A stretch of DNA of 9,409 bases from CAWEHT01 sp963808455 (lineage in GTDB: Bacteria > Chloroflexota > Anaerolineae > CG2-30-64-16). Under the pieces are notes generated by a model. That model was given only the letters and a program-made list of their open reading frames with translations, was not told the DNA's origin and did not search any database. The stretch is from NCBI GenBank assembly GCA_963808455.1, contig CAWEHT010000430.1, positions 1 to 9,409 of the forward strand, read 5' to 3'. Positions 1 to 5,851 of the stretch are shown one piece after another; within the stretch, counting starts at the first letter, position 1, and every line of letters starts with the position of its first letter. Position numbers and translations under genes: made by a program.

Positions 1-33
1 AAACACCCCCTTGCCTCCACTTGTGCTGTCCCG

Positions 34-61
34 TTGTGATGCATTCTGCAAGTGCTATAAT
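34..61 (+). promoter_or_regulatory. Sigma70-type promoter of the first HTH gene
   Basis: A -35-like TTGTGA at 34-39 is followed after 16 bases by a perfect TATAAT at 56-61, and the TG at 53-54 makes it an extended -10 (TGCTATAAT). Transcription would start near 68, about 39 nt ahead of the ATG at 107. The match is seen directly; activity is inferred. Confidence 0.7.
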
Positions 62-106
62 CAGGACGTGCGGGCGCCCTGCCTGCGCACACCGGAAGGG
101 GGGAGC

Positions 107-322
107 ATGCGGGCCGACTCTCAGTTCACGAGCTGCGAGCGCTACGCGCTGCTGGGCGCGTTGTTCGGCAGCGACAAGACGGCGCTCACGGTGCGCCAAG
201 TCGCGGACCGTTTGGGCACCGGCTACGGCACGGCCTGGCAGATGCTGCAACGTGTTTCGCGAGTGCTGCCCATCGGCGCCGAAGGCAGGCGCCCCGTCTG
301 GTGGCGCCGGATGACCCCGTAG
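107..322 (+). CDS. Small winged-helix-like DNA-binding protein
   Basis: A 71-aa protein that I do not recognise as a named family. The ATG at 107 is preferred over the upstream start at 11 because a purine-rich Shine-Dalgarno tract (GGAAGGGG, 94-101) lies just ahead of it and a near-consensus promoter lies at 34-61, so the frame upstream of the promoter could not be translated from that transcript. Residues about 27-50 (LTVRQVADRLGTGYGTAWQM) have the spacing of a helix-turn-helix with a recognition helix, and the C-terminus (RRPVWWRR) could be the wing or a DNA-contacting tail. It is probably a small regulator acting on DNA. No partner gene follows directly, since the next gene is 675 bases downstream. 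It could be a complete minimal regulator or the N-terminal remnant of a longer protein. The stop codon lies inside an 11-bp inverted-repeat arm (317-327). Confidence 0.55.
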   Translation: MRADSQFTSCERYALLGALFGSDKTALTVRQVADRLGTGYGTAWQMLQRVSRVLPIGAEGRRPVWWRRMTP

Positions 323-378
323 AATCGACGCAAACGCCCTGTCTGGCCGTGTAGGATGCCCCAGGAGCGATTCTACGG
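317..378. repeat. 11-bp perfect inverted repeat flanking 40 bp
   Basis: CCGTAGAATCG at 317-327 is exactly reverse-complementary to CGATTCTACGG at 368-378. The 40-base interior has a further short complementarity (CCTG/CAGG). The left arm contains the TAG stop of the small HTH gene. No T-run follows, so an intrinsic terminator is unlikely. A long-loop hairpin or the scar of a tiny inverted-repeat element are the options. Confidence 0.5.
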
Positions 379-866
379 CGCTAAGCCTACAGAGATACCC
401 TCGCGCTACCCACAGCGCCCCAGGACGCTCCACAGAGGTTTGACAGGTAATGCTCTACATTGACCACTACCGGAGTGACTGACAGCCATTTGCATATTCG
501 ACCCAGTAAGCCCGCAGATTGCCTCTTTCTGCCAGGCAGGATGCGTAGTCTACCCAGTCCCATGCGTAGTAAGCCATGCGGGTGAAGGCGAACTACAGCA
601 GCGCTCATGGTAGATATCAGCGCGCGCCGACAGGTAAAGCCGCCCCTCGTCATGAGCCTAAGCTCTGGACAGGACAAACGGCTATGGTCCTGGCTCCCAT
701 CCAATAGCACCGGGGCCTGCCTCTAGCACGTTGCAAGATTCCCCATGATGTGCCAGCAAGCCGTGCTAGCCGCCTGGTAAAATTGGCATACTGCGGGCCG
801 TTGTGGCGGGCTGCATGGTGCTGTGGCAGACGAACGTTACCGTGTGGCGCAAACAGCAGACAGCCG
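379..866. other. Non-coding stretch, no supported gene
   Basis: I see no supported coding gene here on either strand. The open frames lack a credible ribosome binding site and read as arginine/serine/leucine-rich low-information peptides. The base composition appears less GC-rich than the flanking genes. The right end grades into the palindrome-rich control region of the excisionase-like gene. Confidence 0.5.
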
Positions 867-943
867 TTTCACACCCCTATTGTGAAAGATGCGACTTTCC
901 ATAATGGATATAGTGTGAACATGCAAAATGCAACATGTTGTAT
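867..943. promoter_or_regulatory. Cluster of three palindromes upstream of the xis-like promoter
   Basis: Three operator-like symmetric sites lie in about 75 bases. TTTCACA-N7-TGTGAAA is at 867-887, TCCAT-A-ATGGA at 898-908, and CAACATGTTG at 931-940 (flanked by a matching AT/AT at 928-929 and 942-943). The last ends five bases before the -35 element at 948. They are plausible binding sites for the HTH protein encoded downstream or for another regulator. The symmetry is seen directly; the function is inferred. Confidence 0.45.
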
Positions 944-947
944 AGCG

Positions 948-976
948 TTGACAACTGCGGGGCAGTGTGGTATGCT
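948..976 (+). promoter_or_regulatory. Consensus sigma70-type promoter of the xis-like gene
   Basis: A perfect -35 TTGACA at 948-953 and a TATGCT -10 at 971-976 are separated by the ideal 17 bases. The start of transcription would be near 982-984, immediately ahead of the Shine-Dalgarno at 985-989. This rules out the in-frame GTG at 967, which lies inside the promoter. Confidence 0.8.
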
Positions 977-984
977 CTCCGTTT

Positions 985-989
985 GGAGG
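985..989 (+). promoter_or_regulatory. Ribosome binding site deciding the start at 997
   Basis: GGAGG ends seven bases before the ATG at 997. Together with the promoter it fixes the start and gives a very short leader of about 14 nt. Confidence 0.75.
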
Positions 990-996
990 TGACGGA

Positions 997-1224
997 ATGG
1001 CCGATATGCTGACAATCCACGAAGCGGCCGCGGAGCTGCGCATACATGTTGAAACCCTGCGGCGCTGGATTAGGGCGGGCCGGCTGCGAGCGGTCAAAGT
1101 GGGCGTCAAGATTCTTGTGCCACGCTCGGAAGTAGAGCGCATCCTGTCAGAGGGCACCGCGCCTATTACCCTGGCCGGCGGGCGGACGCTCGAGCGGTCG
1201 CGGCTCGACACGCTGAACGACTGA
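997..1224 (+). CDS. Excisionase-type (HTH_17/MerR-like) DNA-binding protein
   Basis: A 75-aa protein with the compact helix-turn-helix typical of excisionase-family domains. TIHEAAAELRIHVETLRRWI (residues about 5-24) is the first helix plus recognition helix, and RAGRLRAVKVGVKILVPRSE (about 25-44) is the wing in which a basic strand precedes a conserved xP-R-S-E turn. The ATG at 997 is chosen because GGAGG at 985-989 sits at good spacing and the promoter at 948-976 excludes the earlier GTG. Proteins of this kind assist site-specific excision or act as small repressors or toxin-antitoxin regulators. No integrase or recombinase is present in the window, so a role in excision is not shown. It is the last protein gene before tRNA-Thr, the kind of target that integrative elements often use. 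The C-terminal 25 residues are charged and unstructured-looking. Confidence 0.75.
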   Translation: MADMLTIHEAAAELRIHVETLRRWIRAGRLRAVKVGVKILVPRSEVERILSEGTAPITLAGGRTLERSRLDTLND

Positions 1225-1231
1225 GAAACGA

Positions 1232-1344
1232 GGCCCGGCGGTGCGTTGCAACCTTAACGAAACCGCACAGCGAAGAGCAAGCGTCTACGCGAAGCGCTTG
1301 CTCACGATGAGCAAAAGCTTCGCGCAAAAACCCTGAAAAGGGCC
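1232..1344 (+). ncRNA. Candidate structured RNA with possible H-type pseudoknot
   Basis: Several exact complementarities nest in this gap. 1232-1236 can pair with 1340-1344 as a closing stem, and 1241-1245 with 1264-1268. GAGCAAGCG (1275-1283) pairs with CGCTTGCTC (1295-1303). CGCGAAG in that hairpin's loop (1288-1294) can pair with CTTCGCG at 1318-1324, which together give an H-type pseudoknot. An alternative CCCT-GAAA-AGGG tetraloop hairpin at 1331-1342 competes with the closing stem. The segment follows the xis-like gene and would be on the same transcript. GC-rich DNA yields chance helices, so this stays a candidate. The possible link with the inverted tRNA-like copy at 1279-1312 may explain some of the pairing. 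Confidence 0.25.
1279..1312 (-). repeat. Inverted partial copy of the tRNA-Thr D and anticodon arms
   Basis: Read on the minus strand, this segment follows the neighbouring tRNA-Thr from its D-stem to the end of its anticodon stem: GCTC, a shortened D-loop, then GAGCAAGCGCTTCG (14 bases identical to 1430-1443), then a disrupted anticodon loop and a partial 3' stem. No acceptor stem is recognisable and the T arm is at best doubtful, so this cannot be a working tRNA. It looks like a tRNA fragment left in inverted orientation. Confidence 0.5.
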
Positions 1345-1408
1345 ATTCTGCTGACCACAAGCAATAGTGGGCAACCGGCAAAGGACCACAACAGGCAGTA
1401 GGTGAGCC

Positions 1409-1481
1409 GCCACCCTAGCTCAATCGGTAGAGCAAGCGCTTCGTAAGCGCTAGGTTAACGGTTCGATTCCGTTGGGTGGCT
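1409..1481 (+). tRNA. tRNA-Thr (anticodon CGT)
   Basis: A complete cloverleaf. The acceptor stem GCCACCC (1409-1415) pairs perfectly with GGGTGGC (1474-1480), and T1481 is the discriminator base. The D-stem is GCTC/GAGC (1418-1421, 1430-1433). The anticodon stem AGCGC/GCGCT encloses the loop TTCGTAA (1440-1446) with anticodon CGT at 1442-1444, which reads the threonine codon ACG. The T-stem AACGG/CCGTT encloses TTCGATT (1462-1468). The 3' CCA is not encoded and would be added by nucleotidyltransferase. No sign of an intron or damage. Confidence 0.95.
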
Positions 1482-1494
1482 CTCTCGGGGAAGG

Positions 1495-2751
1495 TCAATG
1501 TGCATCGGCTTGAATGTTGAAAGGGGATGTCGACGCGCCGGTCGCCGTGACAGCCAGCCCTGCATGGAAGTTGGGGGTGCAGGGCAACTGCGCATCCCAA
1601 CATTGATCACCAGTCTCCAGTGACCACACCCTCGCTCCGTTCGCAGTCACATTCATCTTCAATAGTGTCTTGGGGATCTCACGTGGCCACGTGATCAATG
1701 CCGCGTGCTACCCACCCTTGTGCTGATACGGGGTTGGCCCGGCTACCACCAGCACGAGCGCGATCATGGACCTCGCCTGCCGGGTGGGCACGTTCATGCG
1801 CCCTGCCACGAGCGCGTGTAGCCCGCCAGCCAGCAGCAGCACCGAACCGGCCAGATGTAGGCCAGGCCGAATCGCACGTCCGGCGCAGTGAGAAACCAGA
1901 ACAGCAAGCCTGCGACGGGCGCCAGCAAGGGCACGGTCCAACGAATGGCCTGTCCATGGACGTTGCACTTCTGGCGAGAAGCCAGCCCCAGGGCAGCGGC
2001 CCCCACGACCGCCAGACCCACCAACCACCGCACTTCGTCAGTAGCTGCACCGCGTTGCAGCCACCCCGAACCCAGTTCCAGTTCGCGAGCACGACGTTCG
2101 GATCGCCATGAGGCACCCAAGCCCAGCTGCGAATCCACATGCTCTCTATCCTGACCAGGCTGTCGGGAACGGCCCAACTCAGAGAGTGAACACAGCCCAG
2201 CGAGGTAGGATAAGCGAAACACCCCGACAGCACTACCCCCCGGAGCAGTCAGGGCAACCAAATCGCGATGCAGGCAGCCGCGGCAACAACGCCGGCAAGG
2301 CCGAATGACTGGCCTGGGTTCCCCGCTTCACGGCCCCTGCTGCAAAATATCCAGGTGAGCACCGCAAGGGGAGCCAGCAAGAGCGGCAAAGCCGAAAGTT
2401 TCACCGCCGTCGCGAAAACGCCCACCAACAAAGCCAATACAACGAAGTACCAAGGGCTCTCTTCAACCTCCAGACTCCTGATGCACAGGTACGCCGACGT
2501 CAGGCCCAGGATGGTAACGACCATATCCGGCGATCCAGAGCCGAGCAGGGTCGGGTCGCGCACGAGCACATGGCAAGGCATGATGGCCACGATCATGAAC
2601 ATCGATGCCACGTTTACCCGATGCCGAGCGCGGCGTGGAAGGCGCCGGCGACGCTCAAGCAAAAGACAAAGAACACAAGGCTGCTGGCAATCAGGGGAGC
2701 GTGTGTAGCCAGAGCGTGACAGCATCCCCAATAGGGCAGCTCATTCAACGC
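1495..2751 (-). pseudogene. Decayed polytopic membrane protein (LIC_10190/GT-C-like), truncated
   Basis: Conserved-looking blocks of one large membrane protein appear in order on the minus strand but in different frames. A hydrophobic stretch around LIASSLVFFVF (near 2694) comes first, then VKLSALPLLLAPLAVL (frame to 2249), then WIRSWAWVP-DP-VLANWNW (2135-2069), then a helix ending LTAPDVRFGLAYIW (1892-1851), then the C-terminus GDQCWDAQLPCTPNF (about 1611-1567). Shifts of frame lie near 2620, 2070 and 1855. In-frame stops are TGA at 2249-2251 and TAG at 1708-1710. The N-terminal part of the family (I recall roughly 500-600 aa) is missing because the ResB-like gene starts beyond it on the other strand. 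The family is recognised from memory of the CWDAxLPCTP tail and the APDxRFG motif, so the exact name is uncertain. Such proteins have many membrane helices and are thought to handle lipid-linked sugars. The mix of truncation, nonsense codons and frameshifts indicates real decay. Confidence 0.6.
1679..1694. repeat. 16-bp perfect palindrome
   Basis: TCACGTGG joined directly to its reverse complement CCACGTGA. It falls within the C-terminal part of the decayed minus-strand gene. It may be chance coding sequence (the antisense reads ITWPRE) or a protein-binding site. Confidence 0.4.
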
Positions 2752-2853
2752 CGGGGCAAGCGGTGCCGGCGGCGGGTGTGTTATTGAGCAAAGGCGGGGC
2801 GGCCAGCGCCGCTGTGGCCCATGATTGCAGGGAAGGCACATCGCTGACCAGGT

Positions 2854-2882
2854 TTGGGCCGGGCGCGGCGGCGTGGTATAGT
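2854..2882 (+). promoter_or_regulatory. Possible extended -10 promoter, near-leaderless start
   Basis: TGG-TATAGT at 2874-2882 is a good extended -10. The -35 region (TTGGGC at 2854-2859, spacing 17) is poor. Transcription would start about 2889, two to three bases ahead of the ATG at 2892, giving an essentially leaderless mRNA. This agrees with the lack of a Shine-Dalgarno before that ATG. Confidence 0.4.
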
Positions 2883-2891
2883 TTGGCAATC

Positions 2892-4546
2892 ATGGTGGCG
2901 CCCAAGAGTGGTCTTGCTCGGCCTGTCCGCGATCTTTTCAGCGACATCTGGCGCTTCGGCAGCGGTGCGCCGGCCAGCCTGATCTTGTTATCCCTGCTGA
3001 TGGTGACCCTCGCGCTCTGCGCCGCGTTCCCTCAGCAGCCTGCCGGGCTGTCGGGCTCCCCCGCCCAACAGTGGCTGATAGCCACCGCGGCCGGTTACCA
3101 TATTCTCGGCCCGATCCTGCGTTACTTAGGCATCTACAATATCTTGGGCGGACTCTGGCTGCAAGTGCTGCTGGGCGCGATTGCCTATCATCTGCTGCTG
3201 CGCGCCGCTCGGACCGGGCTGCGAGCCTGGGGCGCACTGCGCCCCGCAGACAGGCTACGTTGCCTGCCTCCAGCCGTTGTGCCGGCCGAGCTCGTGACCC
3301 TACCGGCTGACCAGCCCCAACTCGAGAAAAGCGCTGCACGAGCAGAGGCTTCAAGCCGGACCGGCGGGCTCCAACAGGACACACCGGGCAGGGATGCCTT
3401 GTCGCCGAGGAGCGGAGCGCCGGTCGAGCCACACGGTGACCTCCGGGAACGGATCCAGATTACCCTGGAGGCGCGGCTGGGCTACCGTTGCAACATCCTC
3501 GTGGGCACCCCCGTCTGGACCGTGCTTTACGGTGTGCGGCGGAACTGGGCCGCGCTTGCCCCCGTCAGCACCTGCGTCGGAGGTCTGCTTTTGCTCCTGG
3601 GCTTGCTGCTGAACAACATTAGCGGATGGACAGCTTCGGGCCTGGCGCTGGCACGGGATATCCCCACTGAAGTGCCGCAGGCGGGCGGGCTGACGGCTTG
3701 CCTCGGAAGCCGTCGGTGGGGCCGAAAACAGCCCCACCTCTTCCGTGCTCCTGACCTGGCCGGGAGGTGCCACCGCCCGGGCGTCGGTGGGTTATGTCCA
3801 CCCCGCGTGGGCGGGCGGTCTCTGGCTGGTCCAGCAGTTGACCGGGGTCGGGCTGGTGGTAAGCGCACAGGACGAGCGAGGTCACCCCGTCCTGTTACAG
3901 TCGGTAGCTGCTCCCCAAACAGCTGCGGCCGCCCCATCCCAGTTGAACTTGGAGCAGGCTCAGAATGACAACGAGCAGCCCGCAGCGCCACGCGCGTACA
4001 TCAGTGACACCCTGCATGTTCTTTTCACCGCTACGCAGACCGAGCAGGTGTTCGCGACGCTGGCGAACGATACGGCTTTTCGGGTGGTCGAACTACCCCG
4101 CGCTGCCTGAGCGAGGCATCGCGGCGACTGTCTTTCTCGTCGAAGCCTATCAGGGGAATGACCCAACCCCAGCCTTGAGCCAGCTGGTCAAGGGCCAGGC
4201 CGCCCTGACCCTCGACCGCATCACGTACCATTTTCAGGAAGATCGCCATGCGGTGATGGATTTTTCCTACCTGCCAGGCGCGGCGCCGCTGGCCGTCAGT
4301 GTCCTTCTCCTGCTGACTGGGATCACAATTACCCTCTGGTGGGGACGATCGGAAGTCTGGATCAGCCTGGCGAACGGGGAGCCGCAGACGCTGGCCTTCT
4401 TGCGCTCGAGGTCAGCACCTGGCGACGAAGGCAAGCGCCGCGTGCTCGAGGCGCTGCGCGCTGCGCTGAGCGATGACCAAGCTCCATTCCGCGACGCCCC
4501 CTCCAAGGGTGGCATCATAAAACCCCAGAGGGATGCCACGCGATGA
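2892..4546 (+). CDS. ResB/CcsB-like membrane protein, frame broken twice
   Basis: The reconstructed protein is about 550 aa. The first block (from 2892) has a transmembrane helix at residues about 28-46 followed by AAFPQQP, a second helix at 86-104 after LRYLGIYNILGG, then a Pro/Gly/Arg-rich loop (110-185) and a third helix at about 222-240. This is the ResB layout (helix, FPQxP, RxLGxxD/N, helix). The middle block continues one frame on as a periplasmic domain (LLTWPGGATARASVGYVHPA from about 3748). The last block, another frame on, carries the final helix (4280-4340) and a cytosolic tail. One-base insertions near 3704 and between about 4085 and 4110 restore the frame. ResB with CcsA normally exports and attaches haem to apocytochrome c. 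Here the helix-3 histidine of the family is not seen, so the role is open. The stop overlaps the next ATG (ATGA), indicating translational coupling. The start has no clear Shine-Dalgarno. Confidence 0.65.
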
Positions 4547-5091
4547 TCCGGGTAGATCTGATTTGCTGGGGGTTGGCCGCTCTTAGCGCCGTCGGCGCCG
4601 GTGTGGCGGGCGAGCGTGCCGCGTGGCTAAGCACACCTTATGTACCTCCACGCTTGATGAGCCTGGCGCTCTGCTGCCTTCTGGCCGGGCTAGGTTGGCG
4701 GTCGCTGGCGGAGGGCGGTTGGCCGGGGGCGGTATCTGTCGAGGCACTGGCCCTGCTGGCGGCGGGGGCTTTGGCGTGTCAGCTCTGGATGCCGTCCCAA
4801 GTCGAGAGGATGGGGCACAGCGAGCAGGAACTGGATGAACGGCCAGCCGCTCGCTCGCTGCTCTCTATTTCTACCGTATTGTGCGGCCTCATCGTGGCAG
4901 AGTGCGCCCTCCTCGCCTGGCCCAACCCGCCGGTGGCGCCGGTGCCTCAGGCCCGCACATGGCTCTTTGGGCTGCGTAGCCTCCTGGTCGGGCTCGGCCT
5001 GGGCGGCTGGCTGGTAATGGCTCCCGCGCTGGCTCGTCGCTGCAGCGCGCTGGCTGGACAGAGCGCTGCACACCGAAGTGGTGCCCCATAG
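4543..5091 (+). CDS. CcsA-like membrane protein, N-terminal half
   Basis: A 182-aa frame starting at an ATG that shares ATGA with the ResB-like stop, so the two are surely one operon and probably translationally coupled. It shows about four to five hydrophobic helices: residues 5-23, 35-52, 65-84, 106-124 and 141-161. The order and the coupling to a ResB-like gene suit the first half of a CcsA/CcsB haem-handling protein. However, the family's haem-ligand histidine expected in the RTWLFGLRSLLVGLGLGGW helix is absent, and the GHAPL-type motif is replaced by GGWPGAVSVEAL. The frame ends just as the C-terminal half opens one frame on (from about 5030-5088). The likeliest reading is a single protein broken by a one-base insertion, although two separate subunits cannot be excluded. 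Confidence 0.55.
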   Translation: MIRVDLICWGLAALSAVGAGVAGERAAWLSTPYVPPRLMSLALCCLLAGLGWRSLAEGGWPGAVSVEALALLAAGALACQLWMPSQVERMGHSEQELDERPAARSLLSISTVLCGLIVAECALLAWPNPPVAPVPQARTWLFGLRSLLVGLGLGGWLVMAPALARRCSALAGQSAAHRSGAP

Positions 5092-5731
5092 GCGCCGGCG
5101 TGGAGGGGAGCTGTATGGGGCAGATGTCCTTGCCCAAGCGGCCGATGGGCGCGCGCGGTCCGGAGGGCCTGAAGCGCCAAGGTCGCAAGCGCGGCGGTTC
5201 GGGTTGAACCTGGTCCTCAAGAGATGCGGGCCGGGCGCCTCGCAAATCTCCATTCCTCCGCTTGGCACTCTGCCAACGCAGAAGATGGATGCCGGCCATG
5301 AGATACCCACAGCCGCGCGAAAAGCCGGCAGAAGCCTCTCGAATGTGGCGGCACCTGACAAAGGCCCAACGCCGCCGGTCAGGATCGCCGGCGCGCCGGT
5401 CGAGTCAGCCCCGCCAGCCACCCCCCGGGCCACCAGCCTCGCGGACGGCGTCGCTCTTGCCGTCTCGGCCCTCAGGTTCAGCTACCCGTGGCTGACGGCC
5501 GCGCTGCTGGTCGGAGGGCTTTGGGGTGCCGCAGCCTACGCCAATCCATGGCGCGGCCGGCCCGCCGAATTATGGTTGGCCGCCGCCTGGCTATGCGGGG
5601 CAGCCTGCCTGGCCGCGGCCACGCCCCCGAAAGGATCACGCCTGCGAACCGTTGCACTCTGCGCCCTCGTGCTGTTCGGCGCGGCCGTGGCGCTGCTGGC
5701 GGTCTGGCAGATACCCTCGCTGTTCTCATGA
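5078..5731 (+). CDS. CcsA-like membrane protein, C-terminal half
   Basis: In the +1 frame relative to the preceding half, about 120 residues are Pro/Ala/Arg-rich and look like a disordered loop. Three hydrophobic helices follow (residues about 135-157, 163-181 and 191-211). FSYPWLTAALLVGGLWG followed by WRGRPAELWLAAAWL aligns by eye with the CcsA block FPLLTLGxxxGAxW...WDPKExWALxTWL: P, E and two W are kept, but D and K of WDPKE are replaced by R and A. This supports descent from CcsA and loss of the usual haem-handling residues. The protein ends 60 bases before the next promoter. The GTG at 5078 is only the first possible start after the frame break. The true protein is probably a fusion with the upstream half (corrected length about 395 aa). 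Confidence 0.5.
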   Translation: MVPHRRRRGGELYGADVLAQAADGRARSGGPEAPRSQARRFGLNLVLKRCGPGASQISIPPLGTLPTQKMDAGHEIPTAARKAGRSLSNVAAPDKGPTPPVRIAGAPVESAPPATPRATSLADGVALAVSALRFSYPWLTAALLVGGLWGAAAYANPWRGRPAELWLAAAWLCGAACLAAATPPKGSRLRTVALCALVLFGAAVALLAVWQIPSLFS

Positions 5732-5791
5732 TGCGTTAGGACCAGAACGATACTTGGAGACGCGGCAAACAGTAACACGGGCTAACCCGGC

Positions 5792-5820
5792 TTGACAGGT
5801 CGGTCGAGCAGACGTAAAAT
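5792..5820 (+). promoter_or_regulatory. Consensus promoter of the EPS regulator gene
   Basis: A perfect TTGACA at 5792-5797 and TAAAAT at 5815-5820 (5 of 6 matches) are separated by exactly 17 bases. The start of transcription would be near 5827, leaving a leader of about 25 nt before the ATG at 5852. Confidence 0.8.
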
Positions 5821-5838
5821 TCAGAGGCTGAATTTTAC
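5814..5838. promoter_or_regulatory. 25-bp operator overlapping the -10 and transcription start
   Basis: GTAAAATTCAG and its perfect complement CTGAATTTTAC form 11-bp arms around a three-base centre (AGG). The left arm contains the whole -10 element. A dimeric winged-helix protein bound here would block RNA polymerase, so autorepression by the MarR-type product of the next gene is the obvious hypothesis. Confidence 0.7.
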
Positions 5839-5851
5839 AGCGAGATGAGGC

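Noticed and set aside
387..710. Minus-strand open frame of 107 codons
   Set aside because: No ribosome binding site or recognisable motif; composition looks like random translation.
1275..1344. T-box riboswitch (ACG in a loop, tRNA-Thr complementarity)
   Set aside because: No T-box core, no antiterminator UGGN bulge and no downstream threonine-related gene; the resemblance is better explained by the inverted tRNA fragment.
1166..1381. Minus-strand open frame over the xis-like gene and structured gap
   Set aside because: Antisense to a well-supported gene and to the inverted tRNA copy; low-information peptide.
4690..5433. Long minus-strand frame (247 codons)
   Set aside because: Shadow of the CcsA-like genes in GC-rich DNA; arginine/alanine/proline-rich without motifs.
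5777..5792. Terminator after the CcsA-like gene (CGGG-CTAA-CCCG)
   Set aside because: Only a four-base stem and no T-run.
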